DNA from: Paractinoplanes lichenicola
GTDB taxonomy: Bacteria; Actinomycetota; Actinomycetes; Mycobacteriales; Micromonosporaceae
Assembly (NCBI RefSeq): GCF_016785085.1
Contig: NZ_JAENHO010000009.1
Coordinates: 248,001 to 312,000, forward strand
Direction of reading: 5' to 3'
Length of the DNA stretch: 64,000 bases
Position numbers and translations under genes: made by a program. Positions 8,879 to 16,938 of this stretch are shown here, one piece after another. Each line of letters begins with the position of its first letter. Position 1 is the stretch's first letter. The notes under the pieces are model-generated. The model was not told the DNA's origin, made no database searches, and saw nothing but the letters and a program-made list of their open reading frames with translations.

Positions 8879-9864
8879 AGCTTCACCACGCCGCGGCGGC
8901 TGCGGACCAGATAGATGAAGAACGGCGCCCCGGCCGCGGCCAGCACGATGCCGGTCTGCAGCTCGCCGGGGCTGACCACGATGCGGCCGAGCACGTCGGC
9001 CAGCAGCAGGAGCGTGGCCCCGGCCAGCGCCGAGGCGGGGATCAGCCAGCGGTGGTCGGGCCCGACCAACGAGCGCGCGATGTGCGGCACCATCAGGCCC
9101 AGGAAGCCGATCGGTCCGCACGCCGCGGTGGCCGCCCCGGCCAGCAGCACGATCGCGGCCACCCCGACCGCGCGGGCCGCGAACACCCGCTGGCCCAGCG
9201 CGCGGGCCACGTCCTCGCCCAGGCCGAGCGCGTTCAGGGCGGGCGCGTTGGCCAGCGCCAGCAGCAGGCCGGCCGCGATGAACGGCGCGACCTGGGCCGC
9301 CACCTCGGCGTCGCGGCCGGACAGCGAGCCGACGATCCAGAACCGGAACACGTTGAGGCTGGCCTGGTCGGCCAGCAGGATCGACTGGGTGAACGAGCCG
9401 AGCAACGCGCTGATCGCCATGCCGGCCAGGGCCAGCGTGACCGGGGTGGGCCCGCCGCGACGGCCGGCGGCGATGCCGAACACCGCGACGCTGGCGGCCA
9501 GCGCCCCGGCGAAGGCGAACCAGATGTAGCCGGTGAGCCCGCCCGCGCCGAGCTGGATGCCGATGACGACGGCGAACGAGGCCCCGGCCGAGATGCCGAG
9601 CAGCCCCGGGTCGGCGAGCGGGTTGCGCGTGTGGCCCTGCATCAACGCGCCCGCGGCGCCCAGCGCGAGTCCGATCAAGAGCCCGAGGACCGTACGGGGA
9701 AGGCGAAGCTCACGGACGATCGCGGTGGCCTGCGCCGTCGGGTCGGGATCGATCACCGCCTGCCACACGCCGCCCGGATGCAGCCACTGCGCCCCGATCG
9801 CGAGCGACAGGACGACGGAGAGCGCCGTCGCGGCGCCGAGGCCGAGCAGGACCAGCGGTCGCAT
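8875..9864 (-). CDS. FecCD-family siderophore permease (first gene of operon)
   Basis: A 329-residue polytopic protein with the FecCD signatures RLPRTVLGLLIGLALGAAGA, GHTRNPLADPGLLGISAGASF and CGPIGFLGLMVPHIAR. The ATG is at 9864. It opens the minus-strand operon and is divergent from the binding-protein gene; the 70-bp gap holds the 19-bp iron box. With its neighbour it forms the membrane channel of the importer. Expression is expected only in iron starvation. Confidence 0.93.
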   Translation of the reverse strand: MRPLVLLGLGAATALSVVLSLAIGAQWLHPGGVWQAVIDPDPTAQATAIVRELRLPRTVLGLLIGLALGAAGALMQGHTRNPLADPGLLGISAGASFAVVIGIQLGAGGLTGYIWFAFAGALAASVAVFGIAAGRRGGPTPVTLALAGMAISALLGSFTQSILLADQASLNVFRFWIVGSLSGRDAEVAAQVAPFIAAGLLLALANAPALNALGLGEDVARALGQRVFAARAVGVAAIVLLAGAATAACGPIGFLGLMVPHIARSLVGPDHRWLIPASALAGATLLLLADVLGRIVVSPGELQTGIVLAAAGAPFFIYLVRSRRGVVKL

Positions 9865-9895
9865 CGGCCACCCTTTCCAAAACCCCTGACGTCGC

Positions 9896-9914
9896 TTAGC
9901 TTAGCCTCACCTAA
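9896..9914. promoter_or_regulatory. IdeR/DmdR-type iron box
   Basis: The 19-bp sequence TTAGCTTAGCCTCACCTAA matches the actinobacterial iron-regulator consensus TTAGGTTAGSCTMACCTAA with one clear mismatch (C at position 5). It lies in the 70-bp gap between the divergent FecCD operon and the siderophore-binding lipoprotein, so one Fe(II)-loaded DtxR-family dimer pair could repress both directions. No dtxR-family gene is in the window. Confidence 0.88.
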
Positions 9915-9934
9915 TTCCAAGCGTGAGGTCAGAC

Positions 9935-10920
9935 ATGTCTTTCTCCATCCGAGCCGCCCTGATCGCAGGAGTCCTGCTGCTCAGCGGCTGTGGCGGCGCC
10001 GACGAACCGGAGCCCACGGGCGCCGGCGCGCCGGGCGCCACCTATCCCGTCACGCTGACTCACAAGCTGGGCACGGCCGAGATCAAGGCGGCCCCGCAGC
10101 GGATCGTCGCGCTCTCGGACGCCGACCTCGACGCCCTGCTCGTGCTCGGCGTGCAGCCGGTCGGCGTCGCCGAGTCGTCGGGCGAGGGCGGCATCACGGC
10201 GTGGGCCAAGCCGCTGCTGACCAGCAGCCCGACGTGCTGACGGCCGGCGACACCGGGTTCGACGTGGAGAAGGTGGCCGCGCTGGCCCCGGACCTGATCC
10301 TGGCCGGGGGCGATTACTACATCAAGGACGACTACGCCAAGCTCAGCAAGCTCGCGCCGACCACCGCGTACGAGACCACGGGCGCCTTCGAGGACCCCTG
10401 GCAGACCACGCTCAAGCAGGTGGCCAAGGCCGTCGGGCAGTCCGCCAAGGCCGACCAGGTGATCGCGGACGTCGAGGGCAAGGTGGCCAAGGTGAAGACC
10501 GGCCACCCGCAGCTGGCCGGCAAGCAGTTCACGCTGAGCCAGATGTGGGAGGCCGGCTCGATCGGCGTGCTGCGTTCCGACAAGGACGCAGGCGTCAAGA
10601 TGCTCAACGACTTCGGCATGACGCTGGCCCCGGCCGTGGCCGCCCTCGAGGGCGACGACTTCGCCGTGCAGCTCAGCCTGGAGAAGGTGGCGGTGCTCGA
10701 CTCCGGCGTCACGCTCGTCTACTACGCCGACAAGTCGCTGCAGCCCAGCCTGGAGGGCAACACGCTCTTCAAGAACCTGGGCTCGGTCGGGCGCGGCGCC
10801 TACAAGGCCCTGAGCGATGCTCAATTCTCGGCGCTGCGCACCCCGACGCCGCTGTCGGTGCAATACCTGATCGACAACGTCGTCCCGACGATCTCGGAGG
10901 CCGCCGAATCCGGCGCCTGA
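9935..10920 (+). pseudogene. iron-siderophore substrate-binding lipoprotein (FepB type), frameshifted
   Basis: The first frame starts at ATG 9935 with a lipoprotein signal (IAGVLLLSGCGG, lipobox LSGC) and reads to QRIVALSDADLDALLVLGVQPVGV before a stop at 10238-10240. The rest of the protein (PDVLTAGDTGFDVEKVAALAPDLILAGGDYYIKDD, to TISEAAESGA) is in another frame and ends at 10920. The shift falls at about 10212-10228; one added base there would join KPLL to QQPDVLTAGD. Together the parts make a normal-length class III binding protein that would hand ferric siderophore to the divergent FecCD permeases. Either a real lesion or an assembly error; no homopolymer is present at the site. Confidence 0.85.
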
Positions 10921-10940
10921 AAACCGCGCAACCGGCTCAG

Positions 10941-12863
10941 ATGACCCGGACGGCGGCCGATAGGACGATCGTGCCGGAACAGCTCTACATCCTGGGCAAC
11001 CTGGTGATCATGGTCGCGTACGCGTCCATCATGACGGCGATCCTCGTGCCGGTGACCCGGGCTAAACAGTTGTGGAGCAACAAGCTCGCCGTGACCACCG
11101 CGATGATCTTCTTCAGCTGCGCGGTGGGACACGGCCTGCACGCCTTCATGGCCATCCGCGCCCAGCAGGAGGACGGACACTCCCACCTGCAAGCCGGCTT
11201 CGAGTGGCCGTCGGCCGCGTGGGACATGTTCACCGCGCTGGTCGGCGTCTACTACTGGACGCTGCGCCGCAGCTACAAGGTGCTGCTCGGCGGCGGCTCG
11301 ATCTTCACGTCGCCGGGCGAGCAGCACCGGCTCGAGGAGGCCGGTGCGCGCGAGCTGGCCGCCCGCAACGCCGCCGAGAAGCACCGGGCCACCCTGGCCG
11401 CCGTGGTCGAGCACACCGACGACGCGATCATCGGGGTGAACCTGGACGGCCGGGTCACCGCCTGGAACCGCGGCGCCGAGCGGCTGTTCGGCTACAACGC
11501 GGGCGCGGCGATCGGCCAGCCCATGTCGATCTTTTCGGGCGAGACCGGCGCGGCCGACCAGATGGCGATGATCGCCCGCGTCCGCCACGGCGAGCGCAAC
11601 CTGCACTACGAGGCCCGCCGCGTGCACCGCAACGGCTCACCCCTCGAGTTGTCGATCAACATGGCCGCGATCCGCGACTCGGCCGGCGTCGTCACCGGCG
11701 TCTCGGTCACCGCCCGCGAGATCAGCGCCCAGAAGGCGGCGGCCGACCAGCGCCGCGCCGACGAGGACCGGGCCCACCAGAGCCAGCGCATGGAGAGCCT
11801 GGGCAAGCTGGCCGGCGGGCTGGCCCACGACTTCAACAACATCCTCGGCGTGATCGTCAACTACACCGAGTTCGCGATCGAGGAGACCGAGGACAAGCCC
11901 GCCGTACGCGAGGACCTGCAGCACGTCCGATCGGCGGCCGACCGGGCGCAGGACCTGACCCGGCAGCTGCAGACGTTCACCCGCGGCGCCGGCGGCCGGC
12001 CCGTCGACCTCGACCTCAACGCGGCCCTCGAAGAGGCCCGGGCCCGGCTGGAGCCACTGGTCGGCGAGACCATCACGATCGTCGCCCGGCCCGCCCCGGG
12101 CCCGCTGACCGTGCGCGCCGACCCCGGCCAGCTCCAGCAGGTGCTCGTGCAGCTGGCCACGAACGCTCGCGACGCCATGCCCGACGGCGGCACCCTGGTG
12201 CTCGAGGCCACCGCCGCCGGTGACCAGGCCCGCCTGCTCGTCTCCGACACCGGCACCGGCATGACCCCCGACGTGGTCGAGCGCGTCTTCGAGCCGTTCT
12301 TCACGACCAAGGCCGGCAAGGGCGCCGGGATGGGACTGGCCGCCGTCTACGGCATGGCGACCGAGGCCGGCGGCACGATCGCCGTCTACTCCGAGCCGGG
12401 GGTGGGCACCACGTTCCGCGTCAACCTGCCCCTGGTGACCGGGGCTGTCGAAAAGGTGGAGCCGGGTGCGCTGCCGCCGTCCGGTGACGGCCGGACGATC
12501 CTGGTCGTCGAGCACGAGCCGGCCCTGATGCGCGCGGCGACCCGGATCCTGTCGGTGGCCGGCTATCAGGTGCTCGCCGCCGCGACCGGCCCCGAGGCGC
12601 TCGTGGTGGTCGGCGACCGTACGGTGGACGCCCTGATCACCGACGTCGTGATGCCCGACATGACCGGCCCGCGCCTGGCCGAGCTGCTGCACGAGCGGGT
12701 GCCCGGCCTGCCGGTGATCTTCATGTCCGGCTACAGCAGCGGCATGCTCGACGTGACCGGCCAGCTCGACCCGGCGGCCCCCTTCGTCGAGAAGCCGTTC
12801 ACCGCCCACGACCTGCTCACGACCGTCCACCGCGCCCTGCACCGGACACCGTCGGCGGTCTAG
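10941..12863 (+). CDS. hybrid PAS sensor histidine kinase with ETR1-like three-helix membrane domain
   Basis: Read from ATG 10941 (640 residues). Order: three hydrophobic helices (about 15-38, 50-72, 92-110), PAS domain (150-262), HisKA with phospho-His296 in GLAHDFNNIL, HATPase with VQLATNARDAMPDGG and DTGTGM, and a C-terminal receiver with Asp in DALITDVVMPDM. The receiver acid pair is EHE rather than DD/ED. The membrane domain shows Tyr27, Ile30, Cys60 and His64, with a Cys-x3-His pair 33 residues after the Tyr, the spacing of the plant/cyanobacterial ethylene-binding domain (Tyr32, Ile35, Cys65, His69 in ETR1). The Asp25 equivalent is Asn20 and Pro36 is Met31. Kinase call is firm; an ethylene-like or copper-linked sensing role is inference. 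Confidence 0.9.
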   Translation: MTRTAADRTIVPEQLYILGNLVIMVAYASIMTAILVPVTRAKQLWSNKLAVTTAMIFFSCAVGHGLHAFMAIRAQQEDGHSHLQAGFEWPSAAWDMFTALVGVYYWTLRRSYKVLLGGGSIFTSPGEQHRLEEAGARELAARNAAEKHRATLAAVVEHTDDAIIGVNLDGRVTAWNRGAERLFGYNAGAAIGQPMSIFSGETGAADQMAMIARVRHGERNLHYEARRVHRNGSPLELSINMAAIRDSAGVVTGVSVTAREISAQKAAADQRRADEDRAHQSQRMESLGKLAGGLAHDFNNILGVIVNYTEFAIEETEDKPAVREDLQHVRSAADRAQDLTRQLQTFTRGAGGRPVDLDLNAALEEARARLEPLVGETITIVARPAPGPLTVRADPGQLQQVLVQLATNARDAMPDGGTLVLEATAAGDQARLLVSDTGTGMTPDVVERVFEPFFTTKAGKGAGMGLAAVYGMATEAGGTIAVYSEPGVGTTFRVNLPLVTGAVEKVEPGALPPSGDGRTILVVEHEPALMRAATRILSVAGYQVLAAATGPEALVVVGDRTVDALITDVVMPDMTGPRLAELLHERVPGLPVIFMSGYSSGMLDVTGQLDPAAPFVEKPFTAHDLLTTVHRALHRTPSAV

Positions 12864-12872
12864 GGTCGGCGG

Positions 12873-13328
12873 GTGAGTTTTCGCCTGGCCGCGTACGCCG
12901 TCTGCCTCGACCACGACCGGGTGCTGCTGGCCCACTACCGGGGCGCACACTGGACGCTGCCGGGCGGCAAGGTGGAACACGGCGAGGACCCGTACGACAC
13001 GGTGATCCGCGAGGTGCACGAGGAGACCGGCTGCGACGGCGAGGTCGGGCGGCTGCTGGGCGTCGACTCCCGCGTGATCCCGGCGGCCGAGGCCCTGGCC
13101 GGGGCGCCGCACCAAAATGTGGGCGTGTTTTATCTCGTACGGATCACCGGCGGCACCCTGCGGCCCGAGGCGAACGGCGAGACGGCTGCCTCGGTCTGGA
13201 CCCCGCTGCCCGCGGTGGCCGGGCTGCCCCGCTCAGGTCTCGTCGACGTCGGGCTGTCCCTGGCCCGTGATCGGCCGTTGACCGGCCACGTCGCGCCGGT
13301 CGCCGTCGGTGGCCTCGTGCGGCACTGA
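12873..13328 (+). CDS. NUDIX hydrolase
   Basis: A 151-residue protein from GTG 12873, 10 bp after the kinase gene. The NUDIX box reads GGKVEHGEDPYDTVIREVHEETG (positions about 31-53), with all Glu residues for Mg2+ binding. These enzymes hydrolyse nucleoside diphosphates linked to other groups (housecleaning or nucleotide-sugar turnover). Substrate cannot be told from the sequence. The 3' end overlaps the convergent small gene at 13233-13571 by 96 bp. Confidence 0.88.
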   Translation: MSFRLAAYAVCLDHDRVLLAHYRGAHWTLPGGKVEHGEDPYDTVIREVHEETGCDGEVGRLLGVDSRVIPAAEALAGAPHQNVGVFYLVRITGGTLRPEANGETAASVWTPLPAVAGLPRSGLVDVGLSLARDRPLTGHVAPVAVGGLVRH

Positions 13329-13571
13329 CCGTCGTTTCGCGGCCTGGGTCATCGCCTCGGACATGCGGCGATTCCCTTCCTCGTGCACATCGATCTGCCG
13401 GTGCGCCGCGGCGGCGATCTCCTCCCAGGACAGCGGCGACCGCGAATACAGCAGGAGGGCCCAGACGATCTGATCCATGTCCTCGGGATTGAGCGGCAGA
13501 TCCCACCGCTGCACAAACGGCAGGAACGCGGCCGAGGCGTTCATCAGCTCGTCCTGACTGGGTTCGGTCAT
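13233..13571 (-). CDS. conserved small protein A', paralogue of the gene at 13800-14057
   Basis: A 112-residue acidic protein starting at ATG 13571 behind a GGAGG site. Its first 75 residues match the product at 13800-14057 closely: both begin with EPS-D-E, then ASAA-(L/F)-PFV-RW-LPLNPE, continue with A-(L/V)-L-(Y/H)SRS and EEI-AA-RQID-HEE. Beyond residue 75 the sequence is charged and probably disordered, and it overlaps the NUDIX gene by 96 bp, so the true end may differ. The start overlaps the stop of the middle gene. Family and function not recognised. Confidence 0.6.
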   Translation of the reverse strand: MTEPSQDELMNASAAFLPFVQRWDLPLNPEDMDQIVWALLLYSRSPLSWEEIAAAAHRQIDVHEEGNRRMSEAMTQAAKRRSVPHEATDGDRRDVAGQRPITGQGQPDVDET

Positions 13572-13807
13572 CGAGCCTCCTCACGTCGCCGGAAGCGGTC
13601 CCCGTCCGCGTCGTGGTCGAGCAGACCCGCGGTGGTGAGGGCGAGCAGGGCCTGGCGCAGCCCGTCGCCGAGCGGGTTGCCGGTCCAGAACAGCCACTTG
13701 TGCTCGGCGAACGCCCCTGGCGGCAGCGCTCCCAGCGTCACCGCGAGTTCATAGGCGGCCTGATCGGAGTCGTGCCAGTCCGCCATGCGGCTCAGAAAGT
13801 CAGGCAA
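13568..13807 (-). CDS. small protein B of the A-B-A' set
   Basis: A 79-residue protein (DFLSRMADWHDSDQAAYELAVTLGALPPG, then EHKWLFWTGNPLGDGLRQALLALTTAGLLDHD). The reported start is TTG 13807, which overlaps the stop of the upstream gene; an ATG at 13786 would give a 72-residue product. The stop overlaps the next gene's start (ATGA at 13568-13571). Predicted helical with one conserved-looking Trp/Phe cluster. No known family recognised. Coupling with its two homologous neighbours argues that it is expressed. Confidence 0.6.
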   Translation of the reverse strand: MPDFLSRMADWHDSDQAAYELAVTLGALPPGAFAEHKWLFWTGNPLGDGLRQALLALTTAGLLDHDADGDRFRRREEAR

Positions 13808-14057
13808 GGCGCTCGCTCCCCGCAGGGTCGGCGGGGCGGGACCGGTACGGATGGCGGGCCTGCTCCTCGTGCTCGTCGATCTGGCGTTCCACGGCGGCGG
13901 GTATCTCCTCCATGGGCAGCAGCGACCGCGAATGCACCAGGACGGCGTAGGCCAGTTCGGCGACGTTCTCGGGATTGAGCGGAAGGCCCCACCGCCGTAC
14001 GAACGGGATAAGAGCCGCCGAGGCCCGCATCATCTCGTCGTCGCTGGGTTCACCCAT
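13800..14057 (-). CDS. small protein A of the A-B-A' set
   Basis: An 85-residue protein from ATG 14057: MGEPSDDEMMRASAALIPFV, then RRWGLPLNPENVAELAYAVLVHSRS, and EEIPAAVERQIDEHEEQ. It is the first gene of a three-gene minus-strand set and is clearly homologous to the third gene (13233-13571). Acidic, all-helical, cytoplasmic; no motif links it to a known family. The repeated A-B-A' order suggests duplication of one partner of a small complex. Confidence 0.65.
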   Translation of the reverse strand: MGEPSDDEMMRASAALIPFVRRWGLPLNPENVAELAYAVLVHSRSLLPMEEIPAAVERQIDEHEEQARHPYRSRPADPAGSERLA

Positions 14058-14429
14058 GGAGTGCCCCTCCCATGTAGCCCGCGTTCCCGCACAGCCCCGC
14101 CCTTCCAGAGGGCCACCGCCACTTCTGATTCTCCTCCGTAAAGATGATCTTGTGGGGGTGGCCTGTTCGTCATGTCCCGGAGCATGTGTCAGCGTTTGTT
14201 GATCATCTTGTTGGGGCGAGGGTGATGTAGTTGCGGTCGGGGTTGAGGTGGAAGTGGCCGTGGGGTTGCAGACGGTGACCCGGTTCGGTCACTGATAGTG
14301 GTGCCGTCGCGGCTGACGCCGCCGCGGTAGAGGGTGGCCTGTGGACAACCCTGCAACGTGGACAACTCCTGGTGATCTTGGGGGACGGCCTAGGGTTCGA
14401 GACCACAGCACAGGCGAGGAGGCGACGAC
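14058..14429. other. 372-bp stretch without a supported gene
   Basis: This holds the upstream region of the A-B-A' set and the promoter side of the divergent L-2-hydroxyglutarate oxidase gene. Two copies of GTGGACAAC occur at about 14340 and 14359. A 67-codon minus ORF (14203-14406) ends in HGHFHLNPDRNYITLAP and might be a decayed gene tail, but nothing supports it as a gene. A GAGGAGGCGAC site at 14415-14425 fits translation from ATG 14430. Confidence 0.5.
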
Positions 14430-15608
14430 ATGACGGACGAGGTGATCGGAGTCATCGGAGCCGGGATCGTCGGGCTGGCTGTGGCTAGGGAGGTGACGAA
14501 GCGGCGGCCGGGGAGCAAGGTCGTCGTGTTCGAGAAGGAGGATCGGGTCGCGGGGCATCAGACCGGGCATAACTCCGGGGTGGTGCATGCGGGCCTCTAC
14601 TACCCGCCGGGCAGTCTCAAGGCGCGGCTCTGCACCCGGGGACGGGCCATGCTGCGGGAGTACTGCGAGGACAGGCACATCCCGTACGAGGAATGTGGGA
14701 AGTTGGTCGTCGCGGTCGAGCCGGGGGAGACGGCGCGGCTGGAGGCGCTGGCCGAGCGGGCGGGCCGCAACCTCGTGCCGGGGCTGCGACGGGTCGGCGG
14801 CAGCGAGCTCCGGGAGATCGAGCCGCACGCCGCCGGGCTGGCCGGGCTTCATTCGCCGCGAACCGCGATCACCGACTTCCCGGCGATCGCGCGGGCCTTC
14901 GCCGGCGATGTCGTCGAGGCGGGTGGCGAGGTCAGGCTGAGCTCTCCCGTCGCAACCATTGCGCCGGGCCCGAGCGTCGACGGCCTGCGGGTCGACCACC
15001 TGATCATCTGCGCCGGGCTGCAGGGGGACCGGCTGGCCGAGCGGGCGGGGGACCGGAGCGAACCGAGGATCGTGCCGTTCCGAGGGGAGTACATGCGGGT
15101 GCTCCCGGCCAAGGAGCAGCTGGTGCGCGGCATGATCTATCCGGTGCCGGACCCGCGGTACCCGTTCCTCGGCGTGCACTTCACCCGGCGGGTCGGCGGG
15201 GGGCTCGAGGTCGGGCCCAACGCCGTGCTGGCCGTGGCCCGCGAGGGCGCCGTGTCGATGGCCGACATGATGAGCATCGCGAGCTGGCCCGGCGCCTGGC
15301 GGATGGCCGCGAGGCACTGGCGAACGGGCGTGCACGAGCTGCACGGCTCGGTGTCGAAGCGGGCCTACATGCGGCGGGCCCAGCGTTATGTGCCGCAGAT
15401 CGGGGCGGCCGACGTGGTTCGGGGCGGGTTCGGCGTACGGGCGCAGGCTCTTGATCGTGACGGGAGCCTGGTCGACGACTTTCGCATCCACCGGCTCGGG
15501 CCGATCACCGCCGTACGGAATGCGCCTTCACCGGCGGCGACGTCGAGCATGGCCATCGCCGAGTTCGTGGTGGACGCGGCCCTAGGCGGTCGAGGCCCAG
15601 ATGCGTAG
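14430..15608 (+). CDS. lhgO: L-2-hydroxyglutarate oxidase (FAD-dependent)
   Basis: A 392-residue DAO-family flavoprotein from ATG 14430. The N-terminal dinucleotide site is GVIGAGIVGLAVARE (residues 7-21), followed by GHQTGHNSGVVHAGLYYPPGSLKARLC, a signature of LhgO/YgaF. The later segments YPVPDPRYPFLGVHFTRR and GGFGVRAQALDRDGSLVDDF also match. It oxidises L-2-hydroxyglutarate to 2-oxoglutarate, passing electrons to the membrane quinone pool in E. coli. The middle (about residues 165-180) looks slightly shorter than usual. It overlaps the convergent gene by 27 bp. Confidence 0.9.
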   Translation: MTDEVIGVIGAGIVGLAVAREVTKRRPGSKVVVFEKEDRVAGHQTGHNSGVVHAGLYYPPGSLKARLCTRGRAMLREYCEDRHIPYEECGKLVVAVEPGETARLEALAERAGRNLVPGLRRVGGSELREIEPHAAGLAGLHSPRTAITDFPAIARAFAGDVVEAGGEVRLSSPVATIAPGPSVDGLRVDHLIICAGLQGDRLAERAGDRSEPRIVPFRGEYMRVLPAKEQLVRGMIYPVPDPRYPFLGVHFTRRVGGGLEVGPNAVLAVAREGAVSMADMMSIASWPGAWRMAARHWRTGVHELHGSVSKRAYMRRAQRYVPQIGAADVVRGGFGVRAQALDRDGSLVDDFRIHRLGPITAVRNAPSPAATSSMAIAEFVVDAALGGRGPDA

Positions 15609-16199
15609 CGGGCCGATCGAGCGGAACCCGGCCTGGTGGGCCAGGACCAGGTCGTCGCCGCTCTCGTATCCGACCATGGGCAGGCCGCCGCCCGTGGCGG
15701 TCGCGGCGGACCAGATCAGCGGCAGGTCGCCGGGGTCGGTGGCGAAGACGTTGGACAGGCCGAGGACGCCACCGGTGCGGTTCAGGACGAAGCCGCCGCG
15801 CAGCCGGTCACCCTCGTGGACGGCCAGGACCCGTACGGCCGGGTCGTCGAGCAGGGCCGCCGGAAAGGAGCGCGGGTCGGCCGCGGCGGTGACGTGGACG
15901 CCGGTCGGGGGTGAAGCGGAGGCGGGGCGGCAGATCCACTCGGCCGCGAACAACTCGGTGAAGCCGTGCGGCGCCAGATCGAGCGTGGCGAAGCTGTCCT
16001 TGACCGACGCGGCCGGCAGCACGTCGTCGGCGGTCGCGGTGGGGCGCAACGTGATCGCCTCGGGGTAGAACTGCGGCGTCGGCCCCGAGCTGCGCCACGC
16101 CCGCGGCGCGAACGTGTAGCCGATCCCGTGCGCGCGGCACACCGCCGACACCCAGTCCGCGTTGTTGCGCACGGCGGCGTTGAGGAGGGCGACGGTCAC
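15582..16199 (-). CDS. uncharacterised protein with GNAT-like C-terminal half
   Basis: Read from GTG 16199 (205 residues); a longer frame to 16286 would enter the divergent gene. The N-terminus is TVALLNAAVRNNADWVSAVCRAHG. The C-terminal half (RSFPAALLDDPAVRVLAVHEGDRLRGGFVLNRTGGVLGLSNVFA and MVGYESGDDLVLAHQAGFRSIGPLRIW) has the strand-turn pattern of an acetyltransferase fold, ending like the last strand of GNAT proteins. No classical acetyl-CoA loop Q/RxxGxG/A is clear, so enzymatic activity is uncertain. Confidence 0.7.
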   Translation of the reverse strand: MTVALLNAAVRNNADWVSAVCRAHGIGYTFAPRAWRSSGPTPQFYPEAITLRPTATADDVLPAASVKDSFATLDLAPHGFTELFAAEWICRPASASPPTGVHVTAAADPRSFPAALLDDPAVRVLAVHEGDRLRGGFVLNRTGGVLGLSNVFATDPGDLPLIWSAATATGGGLPMVGYESGDDLVLAHQAGFRSIGPLRIWASTA

Positions 16200-16224
16200 G
16201 CCCGCAGTCTGGCACGATCCCCGC

Positions 16225-16902
16225 ATGTTCGACGAGCAGCGCGATCGAGCCCTCGGGGCCGGCGGCGGGGAACTACTCGAGATCATCGAGGCCCTGGCCG
16301 AGCACGAGCCCGTCCGCGACGTCTACCTGTGGGCGGTCCGGCAGATCGAAGACCCCTCCCTTCCCGTACGCCTTTTCGCCGTTCAGGTGCTGGAACGGCT
16401 CGCCTTCAACCGCCCGAAGTTCAGCGCCGAGGCCGCCGAAGCGATCCGCCCCCGACTGACGGCCGAGGACGACCCGGAGGTGCTGGAGAGCCTCGTGAGC
16501 GCGTACGCGGAGTTTCGGCACCCCCACGAGGTCGGCGAGTTGCGGCAGCTCATGGCGCACCCCGACGACCTCGTACGGGCCCAGGTGGCCTGGCGGCTCG
16601 ACGCGATCGAACCGCTGCTCGTGCTGGCCTACGACGCGGTCGGCGAGGTGCGCGGCAACGCCCTGGCCAACCTGTTCCGCCGCACCGAGCCCGGCACGAC
16701 GGCGGTCCAGCAGGCGTACGCCGACCACCGCGACGACGACAACGAGGACGCCCGGATCGAGTCGCTGGCCGGCCTGGCCCGCGACGGCGACGAGGACGCG
16801 CTGGCCGTGTTGCACGCCATAGCGGCCGTCCAGCAGGGCTTCACCGCACAATCGCGCATCGATGAGATCGACTTCAGACGATCTCTCCACTTTGGGCACT
16901 AG
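16225..16902 (+). CDS. HEAT-repeat-like protein
   Basis: A 225-residue protein from ATG 16225, divergent from the previous gene with 25 bp between starts. It is all-helical with HEAT/PBS-lyase-type repeats: PSLPVRLFAVQVLERLAF, DPEVLESLVSAYAEF, HPDDLVRAQVAWRLDAI, DAVGEVRGNALANLFR and DARIESLAGLARDGDEDAL. Such proteins act as protein-binding scaffolds; no catalytic motif is present. No signal peptide or membrane segment. Specific partner unknown. Confidence 0.75.
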   Translation: MFDEQRDRALGAGGGELLEIIEALAEHEPVRDVYLWAVRQIEDPSLPVRLFAVQVLERLAFNRPKFSAEAAEAIRPRLTAEDDPEVLESLVSAYAEFRHPHEVGELRQLMAHPDDLVRAQVAWRLDAIEPLLVLAYDAVGEVRGNALANLFRRTEPGTTAVQQAYADHRDDDNEDARIESLAGLARDGDEDALAVLHAIAAVQQGFTAQSRIDEIDFRRSLHFGH

Positions 16903-16938
16903 GCTGTCGGAGGACCGGAGCCGGGCGTGGGAGAGCAG

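Noticed and set aside
14203-14406. Minus ORF of 67 codons ending HGHFHLNPDRNYITLAP
   Set aside because: No start context or homology; possibly a decayed gene tail but not supportable.
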